Positions 45,501 to 53,262 of a stretch of DNA of 64,000 nucleotides are shown piece after piece. The notes under the pieces were generated by a model. The model was given only the letters and a program-made list of their open reading frames with translations, was not told the origin of the DNA and did no database searches. The stretch is from assembly GCA_965267435.1 (NCBI GenBank), contig OZ253960.1:496001-560000 (forward strand), read 5' to 3'. Position numbers and translations under genes: made by a program. Position 1 is the stretch's first letter, and the number at the start of each line of letters is the position of its first letter. This stretch comes from JAWPMT01 sp965267435 (GTDB lineage: Bacteria > Bacteroidota > Bacteroidia > Cytophagales > Cyclobacteriaceae).

Positions 45501-46198
45501 TCGTCCATATGAGCTCCGATGCGATGGAGCAGGACATACATGACCTCCTTCGATTGGTGGAAATGTACCGTGATCAGGTGCATGCTGGTAAAGGCGATCC
45601 TGACAAAATCAAGGCATTTGAGGTCGAGATCGATTACCAGGGTTTAATCACCGCGTTGAGGCGAGAAGTGACTGACATTCACGAAGGTTCGCGCAGGACG
45701 TCGGAGATCGTACAGAGTCTTGGTGAGTTCTCAAGAGGAATGCAATCGCCCGAGGAACATTCAGACATCCACCATGGTATTGACAGCACTTTGAGTCTCC
45801 TTCGAAGCCGTACGAAGGAAGGCGTAGCCATTGAGAAACACTATGATCCCCTGGTGGAGCCGGTGCTGTGCAACCCTGGTCAGTTGAATCAGGTTTTTAT
45901 GAACCTGCTGACCAATGCCATGGATGCCGCGGGCCCAAATGGGACCATCCAGATCGTTACGAAGAACGCCGGAAAAGATGTGTGGATTTCTGTGATCGAC
46001 GACGGCCCCGGCATCCCAATCGAGGTCATCGACAAGATTTTCGATCCTTTTTTCACAACGAAAGAAGCGGGCGAGGGCACAGGCCTGGGCTTATCGATTT
46101 CCAACAAGATCATTGCTGATCATGGTGGAACGATCACCGCCAAAAACAACAAAAACAGAGGAGCGGCCTTCACCGTTCGCCTCCCCATTCGCCAGTAG
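42557..46198 (+). CDS. Lipoprotein sensor kinase with beta-propeller, copy 1
   Basis: The start is ATG 42557, giving the lipoprotein leader LLIVSLVGC (Cys16); the GTG at 42545 is less likely. The 1213-residue protein has an N-terminal region with two GDT..TGV motifs, about 14 two-component-regulator propeller blades (pattern D..G..W.GT..GL..YDG), a Y_Y_Y domain (~800-890), one membrane helix (~895-917, beginning WWLTWWARG), a coiled coil, and a HisKA/HATPase kinase with His974 (GIAHEINNPINF). No receiver domain follows. The sensor half should be periplasmic. Ligands of such propellers are often sugars in Bacteroidota, but none is indicated here. Copy 2 follows directly. Confidence 0.9.
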   Translation: MRLIPIALLIVSLVGCQFERDVLPPATDARLSPPLINALGDTIVTGVEVKVLGKKRSIHEIMDLKVLPAGEPRIIPAHPNVHHASVVSSMVILDTVRSASVELPLPLVNSLGDTVPTGVPIPAIGKRIPVKWPEPIAALPPRSRDDATLDIKFMGVEQGLLSNSVTCVLKDRRGNFWIGTNGGGLTLYDGVSMWNFKREHGLPANGVHSLFEDKNGRIWIGTRRALMYYDGVDFVIFEESDGYANDFVMKILEDQSGNLWFGSWEFGLVKYDGESFTHYYDREGLQTKRINYLLDDVDGGIWVTSSNGGLFKFDGEGFTGYEFRNSKGEKSSLPAVSRDVHGDLWFGLDWGLCRYDGRQFDLYTSGAVSSPRVITEDREGNIWFVNGRQGVAMFDGLRFTTIGIAQGLTKNTIFDMFMDEDGKVWMSTYGGVNIYDPGSFRHPGIFSDATVKSLYQDSRGHIWFGVEGDGVYQYDGEQYYHFSERQGFFKQLATTWAMTEDQAGNMWFSSNLGQGWIRYSPPDQTHRNGTICHYYPKNDSVAWVYRFVNSLVADDHGGVWIGSEGGGLMRLQGDDFHEYTTDEGLISNRMVPRLIKDQIGDLWFWSDNGGITRFSPGSNPSDSATVVHFSAEEGLTSEAIHSVYPDAEGYLWLGDKAGHVYRYRADSPMRFHRLPLEQLRASEQVESFLRDPTGNLWLSTHQGLDRLRMADGEDPGSTLSVTTYKGLDGLKGLNFYRPALLDHRGRMWWSHDRGITELSTAHASSSVKSVGIKLSEVAVNGDFLDYRSARNTLPEGLTFDSVRSFSNLPLSLEMPYELNSISFHFAGQDWAAPNHIQYSYVLEGLSEEWSHYDKVSTATFQRVPPGDYTFKVRARGINGNYSESLSYAFVIRPAWWLTWWARGLYGLMTALVIVGIIRLRTNNLKRQRKNLEAIVHERTTALQGTIKQLQEAQSQLVHSEKMASLGQLTAGIAHEINNPINFVHMSSDAMEQDIHDLLRLVEMYRDQVHAGKGDPDKIKAFEVEIDYQGLITALRREVTDIHEGSRRTSEIVQSLGEFSRGMQSPEEHSDIHHGIDSTLSLLRSRTKEGVAIEKHYDPLVEPVLCNPGQLNQVFMNLLTNAMDAAGPNGTIQIVTKNAGKDVWISVIDDGPGIPIEVIDKIFDPFFTTKEAGEGTGLGLSISNKIIADHGGTITAKNNKNRGAAFTVRLPIRQ

Positions 46199-46275
46199 TC
46201 TCATTGAGGCTATTGTGCGGGAGCAAGGCGAAATCTAATCAAATGGGTATTTTAGACACCGAAGTTCTACTGCGG

Positions 46276-49200
46276 ATGAAAATACGAATCGTCGGTCTAC
46301 TGATGTGCGGGATGGTCATCGGCTGTCAAACCGATCAAGGCCGGCCCGAGCCTATACCAACTAAGGACAGCTACGAGCCCCTGTTGACCTTACAGGGAGA
46401 TACCGTGTTGACAGGTGTGGACCTGCCCTTGGTCACCAGGAAGGTGCCTGTTGGTGCGGTCATGAGTATCACGAAGGTCCCTGCGGGCGATCCGGTCATC
46501 ATTCCTGCGCACCCTACCAGGGTTGATTTTGATGAGATGGAAAAGAAAGTGTTCCCCATTGATCAACAAGGTTTTCAGGGATTGTCGTCGGGAGATATTA
46601 TAAACCCCAGGCCCTTGGTAAACATGACCGGTGATACTGTCCCCACTGGAATTGCTATACCCGCCGAAGGGAAGACCATGGAGGTCAGCTGGACAAAACC
46701 CAGACAGGCCTTACCGCCCAAGTACCTGGACAAAGCGGAGTTGGATATCAAGTTTCTGGATGTGGAACATGGCTTAAGTTCAAGTTTCGTTCACTCTGTG
46801 ATCAAAGACCGTCGCGGCCATTTGTGGGCCGGTACTTATGGGGGAGGCATTAGCGTCTACGATGGGATCACGTTTCGGCATTTTTCAGTGCAGGAAGGTC
46901 TCCCATCGAGTATAGTACTGAAGTTGTTGGAGGATAAAGATGGAAGAATTTGGATAGGCGGTATTACCGGATTAGCCTATTTTGACGGGCAGGAGCTGGT
47001 ACAGTTCAGGGATGAAGATGGCTTTGCCAGTTCATCGATCAACTCCATGTTGCTAGATGATGAAGGAAACATCTGGTTTGGAAGCATGCAGTATGGCTTG
47101 AGCAAATTTGACGGGCAATCATTGGTATACTATGGAGAGAAAGAGGGGTGCAAAGCACGACAAATAACCTGCCTGGAAATGGATCGCGACGGCAATCTTT
47201 GGATTGGTGACTTCGACGAGGGTTTGATCAAGTTTGACGGAGAACGGTTCATAAATTTTAGTGATGAGGTAGGCCTTCCACCAGCTGCGTATCGAGCCAT
47301 TCATAGGGATCTGCAGGGCAGTCTGTGGTTTGGTACAGTGAGCAGCGGAGTTCTCATCTATCGGGACGAGGAGGTTACACAGCTTACAGATGACTATTTC
47401 CTGTTGGTGGAGGAGATTACAAGTGATCGATTTGGAAATATTTGGATGGGCACCGTTTCAAATGGCCTTCTAATGTATGATGGACAGTACGTCACCGGCA
47501 TAGGCGAGGAGGTGGGATTGAATCACCGGGGAGTAAGAGGCATCTTCGTTGATGAATTCGGGAAAGTATGGATGGCATCATATGGGGGACTCAGCGTCTA
47601 CAATCCTTATTCATTGCGACATCCATCAACACTTGCCGGTAAGCTGTTTTCGGCCGTCTTCAAAGACAGTCGGGGACACATCTGGCTGGGTACGGACACC
47701 GACGGGGTCTTCAAATATGATGGAAGCAATTTTCTCCATTTCCCGCAGGAACTTGGGCTTGCCAACGCTGATATCAATATCACCCAGATCACTGAGGACA
47801 GCCAGGGGAATATCTGGTTTGGTGCTAGTTCTTACGAGAGCGCATATAGTTCCCTGGTCAAATATGATGGTCATGTAAACAGGGATAAGCCAACTTTCAC
47901 GCACTATCGTCGAGCAGAAGCCGAGTCCAATGTACTCATCTCTATAGATGAGTTCGATCGTTTGTGGGTCGTGTACGAAGGAATGGATGTCCTCAGCTTT
48001 GACGGTGATTCTCTATTGCAACTAGCTATGGGTGGAAGTACAGACGCCAATAGGCCCTATTATTCGGTCTTGACCGACGGTAATGGTGATATTTGGTTGA
48101 GAGCACAGGGCGGAGGACTCACGAAAATAGCATTGGACTCGGTGCATGGTGCGCCTACGACTTACACTCACTACGCTGCAGGGGAGGGATTAACCAATGA
48201 CTTGATTGCGGGAATAGTGGCGGATAATCGTGGTGGTATTTGGGCTCGTGATTTTTATGGAAATATTTACGTGAATGATGGTGCTGAGGTAGTTCAACCT
48301 TTTCGACAATACTACCTCCCAGAAAAGGGTGACGGTCAATATGTCTTTTCCCTGGTGCCAGAGGGAGACAAGATGTGGGCAATGCTGGCGAGTAATGATG
48401 GATTGGAATTAAGGACTATTGATGGCCCAGATAACGGGGGCGGTGCGCCGTCTGTTTCAATGGGCATCCAGGATGGATTGAAGACCTTTAGTTTTTTCGG
48501 CCACGGGCTTGTGGACGGCGACAGCATATGGCTTTCCACCAACAAAGGGATATCATTGCTTGATCTTCGACACTTTGGTGATGAATTGCCAGGGCCCATC
48601 CTATCAATCAGTGAAATTGAAGTTGGCGATCAGCACCAGGACTATCGAATCGCCCGGGATTCTTTGCAGGAGTATTTGGAGTTTGGTGGCATTCCACCTT
48701 TCAGCAATGTTCCGCCGGACCTTCAACTAAACCATGATCAAAATGACATGACTTTCCATTTCACCGCCATCGAATGGTCAGCTCCTCATCAGATAAGGTA
48801 TAGCTACAAGCTCGATGGGGCGGATCAAGACTGGAGTGATCCCGATCCGATGGCTTCAGCAAGTTTTCAGAGACTACCACATGGCAATTATACGCTGCTG
48901 GTTCGGGCATATGGCAGAAGTGGACTGTGGGGCGAAACGCTCGCCTACTCTTTTAATATCCACCCTCCATGGTGGCTCACCTGGTGGGCCAAAGGATTCT
49001 ATGTGGCGATGGCTGCATTGGTTATTGTTGGCATCGTCCGACTCCGCACCACTAATCTGAAGCGCAGGAGCAAGAACCTGGAAGAGATCGTGCAAGAACG
49101 AACCATAGCGTTGCAAGGCACCATCAAGCAGCTCCGGGACGCTCAGTCCCAACTCATTCATTCCGAGAAGATGGCCTCACTTGGGCAGCTTACAGCAGGC

Positions 49201-49974
49201 ATTGCCCATGAAATCAACAATCCCATCAATTTCGTCCATATGAGCTCCGACGCGATGGAACAGGACATACAGGACCTCCTGCGATTGTTGGAAATGTACC
49301 GAAATCAGGCGCAGTCTCGCAGCGGCGATCCTGACAAAATAGAGGCATTTGAGGCCGAGATCGATTACCAGGGTCTGATCGCCGCGTTGAGGCGAGAAGT
49401 GACTGACATTCGCGAAGGTTCGCGCAGGACGTCGGAGATCGTACAGAGTCTTGGTGAGTTCTCAAGAGGAATGCAATCACCCAAGGAGCTTGCCGATATC
49501 CACTATGGCATTGACAGTACTTTGAGTCTCCTTCGCAACCGTACGAAGCAAGGCGTGGCCATTGAGAAACACTATGATCCCATGATGGAGCCGTTACTCT
49601 GCAACGCCGGTCAGTTGAATCAGGTTTTTATGAACCTGCTAACCAATGCGATCGATGCCGCCGGCTCAAATGGCACTATCCAGATCGTTACGAAGAACGC
49701 CGAAGAAGATGTGCGGATTTCTGTGATCGACGACGGCCCCGGCATCCCAATCGAGATCATCGACAAGGTTTTCGATCCGTTTTTCACCACGAAAGAAGTG
49801 GGCGAGGGCACAGGCCTCGGTTTATCGATTTCCCACAAGATCATTGCTGACCATGGCGGATCGATCACCGCCGAAAACGACAAAGGCAGAGGAACGGTCT
49901 TCGCGATCCGTCTCCCCAAGGACCAAGCGCCCGCACCGGGCCAAGAAGGATCACACGACTCTTCTGCGGGCTGA
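46276..49974 (+). CDS. Lipoprotein sensor kinase with beta-propeller, copy 2
   Basis: The start is ATG 46276 with leader VGLLMCGMVIGC. The 1232-residue protein has the same order as copy 1: GDT..TG motifs, propeller blades, Y_Y_Y domain, membrane helix (~898-920), kinase with His978. From the WWLTWWA helix onward the DNA is nearly identical to copy 1 (for example the 40+ bases around 45698 and 49429), while the propellers have diverged strongly. This suggests different inputs feeding one output. A short acidic/Pro tail (APAPGQEGSHDSSAG) is extra. Confidence 0.9.
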   Translation: MKIRIVGLLMCGMVIGCQTDQGRPEPIPTKDSYEPLLTLQGDTVLTGVDLPLVTRKVPVGAVMSITKVPAGDPVIIPAHPTRVDFDEMEKKVFPIDQQGFQGLSSGDIINPRPLVNMTGDTVPTGIAIPAEGKTMEVSWTKPRQALPPKYLDKAELDIKFLDVEHGLSSSFVHSVIKDRRGHLWAGTYGGGISVYDGITFRHFSVQEGLPSSIVLKLLEDKDGRIWIGGITGLAYFDGQELVQFRDEDGFASSSINSMLLDDEGNIWFGSMQYGLSKFDGQSLVYYGEKEGCKARQITCLEMDRDGNLWIGDFDEGLIKFDGERFINFSDEVGLPPAAYRAIHRDLQGSLWFGTVSSGVLIYRDEEVTQLTDDYFLLVEEITSDRFGNIWMGTVSNGLLMYDGQYVTGIGEEVGLNHRGVRGIFVDEFGKVWMASYGGLSVYNPYSLRHPSTLAGKLFSAVFKDSRGHIWLGTDTDGVFKYDGSNFLHFPQELGLANADINITQITEDSQGNIWFGASSYESAYSSLVKYDGHVNRDKPTFTHYRRAEAESNVLISIDEFDRLWVVYEGMDVLSFDGDSLLQLAMGGSTDANRPYYSVLTDGNGDIWLRAQGGGLTKIALDSVHGAPTTYTHYAAGEGLTNDLIAGIVADNRGGIWARDFYGNIYVNDGAEVVQPFRQYYLPEKGDGQYVFSLVPEGDKMWAMLASNDGLELRTIDGPDNGGGAPSVSMGIQDGLKTFSFFGHGLVDGDSIWLSTNKGISLLDLRHFGDELPGPILSISEIEVGDQHQDYRIARDSLQEYLEFGGIPPFSNVPPDLQLNHDQNDMTFHFTAIEWSAPHQIRYSYKLDGADQDWSDPDPMASASFQRLPHGNYTLLVRAYGRSGLWGETLAYSFNIHPPWWLTWWAKGFYVAMAALVIVGIVRLRTTNLKRRSKNLEEIVQERTIALQGTIKQLRDAQSQLIHSEKMASLGQLTAGIAHEINNPINFVHMSSDAMEQDIQDLLRLLEMYRNQAQSRSGDPDKIEAFEAEIDYQGLIAALRREVTDIREGSRRTSEIVQSLGEFSRGMQSPKELADIHYGIDSTLSLLRNRTKQGVAIEKHYDPMMEPLLCNAGQLNQVFMNLLTNAIDAAGSNGTIQIVTKNAEEDVRISVIDDGPGIPIEIIDKVFDPFFTTKEVGEGTGLGLSISHKIIADHGGSITAENDKGRGTVFAIRLPKDQAPAPGQEGSHDSSAG

Positions 49975-50018
49975 GAATGCCCCCTACCCGTCCTTAAGCG
50001 ATTCATCTACCACCTAAT

Positions 50019-50075
50019 TACTACTTTTCTTCCACTTATAGGGCTACTCGGGGGCTATCCGTGCTTCTAATTTCG
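50019..50075 (+). promoter_or_regulatory. Tandem-repeat promoter module, site 3 (repeat-lipoprotein island)
   Basis: TACTACTTT (50019-50027) and TTCCACTTA (50030-50038), 11-bp period; 6 nt; TAC in the -33 place (50045-50047, weak); 20 nt; TAATTTCG (50068-50075). Same spacing as sites 1, 2 and 4. It would start transcription about 28 nt before the gene at 50110. Confidence 0.5.
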
Positions 50076-50109
50076 TGTCTACAACGCCCATTTTGTACAT
50101 GCCTGTTGT

Positions 50110-50394
50110 ATGACACTGACTTTTAAAAAGCACAAAGCGATGAGACCTAAGCCCAACCCTGAATTCGAATTTCAAATGCCCGCAGTCTATAAGATTCGGG
50201 TGCAAGGTGCCATTTCAGCAAGTGATTCAGAACGACTGGGAGGCCTGCAACTCAACAAAGAGACTGCCAGGGACAAGTCAATTGTCTCAGTATTAGTTGG
50301 CCAGATCAATGACCAGGCTGCTCTCGCCGGAATACTCAATACGCTGCACGAATCACATTTGACCATTCTGTCAGTCACAAGGATGAAGGAATGA
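50110..50394 (+). CDS. Small conserved hypothetical protein
   Basis: 94 residues (an internal ATG at 50140 is possible), no signal peptide. The core YKIRVQGAISASDSERLGGL ... VLVGQINDQAALAGIL ... LTILSV matches a widespread small-protein pattern with the D-Q-A-A-L stretch. I have seen similar short proteins in many bacteria without a known role. It is the first gene after promoter site 3, 42 nt before the first repeat lipoprotein. Confidence 0.65.
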   Translation: MTLTFKKHKAMRPKPNPEFEFQMPAVYKIRVQGAISASDSERLGGLQLNKETARDKSIVSVLVGQINDQAALAGILNTLHESHLTILSVTRMKE

Positions 50395-50436
50395 CGTGGG
50401 CTCAATACACTCTATCACAAATTCAAATTAGAAATT

Positions 50437-51504
50437 ATGGAACGCTTTAAGACCTATCTTCTCAAGCTGGCATTCGCCGGGCTCTTCCTTTCCGTTGCGT
50501 GTGGAGATGACGAAGAACCACCAGCGTTGAGTGCAGAGACGGATATTCTGACATTTACCATGCCAGAGCAAACAGGAGATGCGGATATTGACCCCTCTGC
50601 TCACACCGTGGTTATTGAAGTCATGCAAAGCGCCGATTTGACGGAGCTTACGCCCTCTTTCACACTTTCTGCCGGAGCTACTTCGATACCTCCCAGTGGG
50701 ACTACCGAGGACTATAGCAGTGTGGCGACCATCACCGTCACGGCTGAAGATGGGACAACATCCCAGGACTGGACCGTGACAGTGTCTGAAGAAGGCGCTC
50801 CTCCGAGTGATGCCGCCGACATATTGTCCTTTTCTGTTTCCGAGCAGACCAGCCTCGCGACCATCAATAGTGATGACAATACGGTCACACTGCAAGTCCA
50901 GAACGGCACAGACCTAAGTAGTCTAACACCCACCATCGTAGTATCTCCTGGTGCTTCATCTGACCCCGCGAGTGGTGAGAGCGATGATTATAACAGCGCC
51001 GTCACCATCCGGGTAACGGCCGAGGACGAAACTACGGTCGAGGACTGGACTGTCACGGTGACTGAGCAAGAGTCAGATGGACCACCAAGTGAAGCGACCG
51101 ACATTTTGACCTTTACCGTCCCGGGTCAAGCTGAGCCGGAATACATTGATCCAAACAACCACGTGGTAGTGGTCATCACTGAGTCGGGAACCGACCTGAA
51201 GGAAATCACACCAACGTTTACGTTGTCTCCTGGTGCAACTTCCACGCCTATGAGCGGTACACCTGGTGATTATTCAGACGCCACATTGATTGTGGTCACT
51301 GCGGAGGATGGCGAGGAGCAGCAGATCTGGGGTGTGAAGATCTTCAACGGATTTGATGCAGCGGGTTTATGCGATGTATCGGACTGCGCGGATGATTCAG
51401 ACCTCCGATCCCAATGCGAGTCCGCCTTCAACGACTGCATTGCCCAATACGGCGAGGAGGCCTTCCTCCAATGCGCCGGGAGCGCACTCACTGTGTGTGA
51501 CTAA
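50437..51504 (+). CDS. Lipoprotein with three DUF5018-like repeats and a six-cysteine tail (A)
   Basis: 355 residues; lipobox SVAC (Cys22) followed by acidic GDDEE, a surface-export type signal. Three repeats of ~88-92 residues follow (each ILTF/ILSF..PEQ ... TLSAGATS.P.SG....Y ... VTAEDGTT..WTVTV), which resemble the Ig-like DUF5018 family. The last ~47 residues have six cysteines spaced C-x4-C-x9-C-x6-C-x11-C-x7-C. The same tail is found on two neighbours. A surface-exposed adhesive or structural role is likely; no enzyme motif is visible. Confidence 0.82.
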   Translation: MERFKTYLLKLAFAGLFLSVACGDDEEPPALSAETDILTFTMPEQTGDADIDPSAHTVVIEVMQSADLTELTPSFTLSAGATSIPPSGTTEDYSSVATITVTAEDGTTSQDWTVTVSEEGAPPSDAADILSFSVSEQTSLATINSDDNTVTLQVQNGTDLSSLTPTIVVSPGASSDPASGESDDYNSAVTIRVTAEDETTVEDWTVTVTEQESDGPPSEATDILTFTVPGQAEPEYIDPNNHVVVVITESGTDLKEITPTFTLSPGATSTPMSGTPGDYSDATLIVVTAEDGEEQQIWGVKIFNGFDAAGLCDVSDCADDSDLRSQCESAFNDCIAQYGEEAFLQCAGSALTVCD

Positions 51505-51549
51505 CAAGTATCACTTCATTTAAACCTCAAAAGCATAACTACTACTATC

Positions 51550-51786
51550 ATGAAATTTAAGAAAATGCTCCCGGTCCTTTTGGTGTCCCTGATCATCGGG
51601 TTCGTTGCCGCCTGCGGTGGTGACGACGATAATGGTGGGGATCCCAATGAATTCTGCAACATAGAAGCATGTGCCACGAATGAGGGCTTCAGGACGGTCT
51701 GTATTGACGAATACAATGACTGTATTGCCTTAGGTGGAGACCCCGAGGATTGCCGAGTAGCTGCAACTGAGACCTGCACATTGTGA
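51550..51786 (+). CDS. Small lipoprotein consisting of a six-cysteine module (B)
   Basis: 78 residues: leader LLVSLIIGFVAAC (lipobox Cys22), a Gly/Asp linker, then C-x4-C-x9-C-x6-C-x9-C-x7-C (FCNIEAC ... TVCIDEYNDC ... EDCRVAATETC). It is the same module as the tail of its two neighbours, so here the module stands alone on a lipid anchor. Six even-spaced cysteines suggest three disulfides in a small helical domain. Function unknown. Confidence 0.78.
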   Translation: MKFKKMLPVLLVSLIIGFVAACGGDDDNGGDPNEFCNIEACATNEGFRTVCIDEYNDCIALGGDPEDCRVAATETCTL

Positions 51787-51812
51787 TAAGCCTAATGCAA
51801 CAACTATTAGCC

Positions 51813-52922
51813 ATGAAAGCGAAAATGAATTGGCTTTTCCTGTCACTACTTGTAGGGGTATTGACGGTTTCCTTGTCATGTGGGGATAGTGATGACGACG
51901 TTCTTAGCAGTGACGCGGAAATAGTCGAATTCAGCTTTCCTGAGCAAACCAGTCCTGCCTCCATCAACAGCGACGATGCCGAGGTCAACATTGAAGTGAT
52001 CTACCAAACAGATTTGACGATGCTGACACCGAGCATGCAGGTTTCGGAAGGAGCTACGTTTGATGAAGATGTCACGTCAGCCCCAGGCGATTATTCCAGT
52101 GCAGTGTCGATTCCGGTGACTGCCGAAGACGGAACGGTAAAGGACTGGCTCATCACGGTTTCGGAGGAGCCACGCCCTCCGTATAGTGCGACAGACATAC
52201 TCACATTTGCTCTCGAAGAGCAAACCTCGTCGGCAAACCTGGATTACGAGGATCATCGGGTGGAAGTCGAAGTGGTCGAAGGAACTGACCTGACAACGCT
52301 GACCCCGAGATTCAGGGTTTCGCCAGGTGCCACGTCGGTTCCGGAAAGTGCCGATCCCACAGATTACAGTGATGATGGAACGATCACGGTCACCGCGGAG
52401 GATGGTATTACGCTGCAAGACTGGACGGTATCAGTGACGGTGGCGTCTGGAGAAGTAAGCAGTGAAGCGGACATTCTTTCGTTCGCAATTCCCGAACAGA
52501 CCTTTGAGCCGATCATTAATCCTGATTTCCTGAAGGTGACTGTGGAAGTGGCTCACGGTACTGATCTATCGAGATTGATTCCTACATTCTCCATTTCTCC
52601 CGGTGCAACGGCAGTGCCGCCTAGTGAAACCGAAATGGATTTCACTAGTGATCAGATGATAAGAGTCACAGCGGAGGATGGGGAGAATTTCAAGGATTGG
52701 CGTATTCATGTCTACGCGGCTCCTGAAGAGGACGATCCCGCCAATTGGGATGACCAGATCGTGGAGGCATACAGCTCTATATTCTGTGATGAAGAGCTCT
52801 GTGCTCTTGACCTCCAACTGCGCCAGGCGTGCCAGGAATATCTCATCGAATGTTTGACCACGACGCCCGAGGAATGCTATGATGACTGTCTGATCGCTGC
52901 AAGATTCCTCTGTAAGGAATGA
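51813..52922 (+). CDS. Lipoprotein with three DUF5018-like repeats and a six-cysteine tail (C)
   Basis: Start ATG 51813, with leader SLLVGVLTVSLSC. The 369-residue product again has three DUF5018-like repeats (first: EIVEFSFPEQTSPASIN) and a C-terminal module C-x4-C-x9-C-x6-C-x11-C-x7-C, with one extra Cys inside the fourth gap. It is a paralogue of the 50437 product; repeats have diverged but cysteine spacing is kept. It starts 26 nt after the small lipoprotein. Confidence 0.82.
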   Translation: MKAKMNWLFLSLLVGVLTVSLSCGDSDDDVLSSDAEIVEFSFPEQTSPASINSDDAEVNIEVIYQTDLTMLTPSMQVSEGATFDEDVTSAPGDYSSAVSIPVTAEDGTVKDWLITVSEEPRPPYSATDILTFALEEQTSSANLDYEDHRVEVEVVEGTDLTTLTPRFRVSPGATSVPESADPTDYSDDGTITVTAEDGITLQDWTVSVTVASGEVSSEADILSFAIPEQTFEPIINPDFLKVTVEVAHGTDLSRLIPTFSISPGATAVPPSETEMDFTSDQMIRVTAEDGENFKDWRIHVYAAPEEDDPANWDDQIVEAYSSIFCDEELCALDLQLRQACQEYLIECLTTTPEECYDDCLIAARFLCKE

Positions 52923-52978
52923 CGATGCTCAATCTCCAGAAGAAACCCATTCATCATGAAACATGAACTACCATAATC

Positions 52979-53152
52979 ATGAGACACCCAAGAATCCCTG
53001 TGATGCCCTCACTTCTGGCCCTTGGTTTTGTGGAAGCATTTGCCACAAATGAAGGATTCAGGACGGTCTCTAGCGACGAATACAATGACTGTCTAGAGAG
53101 GGGAGGAGACCCTGATGATCGCAGGGTGCCTGCCAACGAGACCTGTACATGA
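52979..53152 (+). pseudogene. Decayed copy of the six-cysteine small lipoprotein
   Basis: A 57-codon frame whose C-terminal 39 residues align with gene B (EAFATNEGFRTVSSDEYNDC against EACATNEGFRTVCIDEYNDC). The lipobox Cys and acidic linker are removed by an in-frame deletion after GFV, and module cysteines 2, 3 and 5 are changed (to Phe, Ser and Arg), leaving only the fourth and sixth. The start region also resembles that of gene B. It is a tandem duplicate that has lost its anchor and most disulfides. Confidence 0.7.
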
Positions 53153-53164
53153 TAAATGCTGCCA

Positions 53165-53215
53165 GTGGGTGAATGAGCTTCGGGAATCGATGTTCATACT
53201 GACTCATTCACCCAC
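53165..53215. repeat. Perfect 13-bp inverted repeat before the giant repeat gene
   Basis: GTGGGTGAATGAG (53165-53177) pairs with 53203-53215 across a 25-nt loop. It lies between the decayed small gene (ends 53152) and the start at 53263. No T run follows directly, so attenuator, protein-binding site or mRNA end structure are all possible. Confidence 0.6.
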
Positions 53216-53262
53216 AGTGGTAGGCCGTGATAGTATCCTTTAAAACATTGAATCCATTTGCC

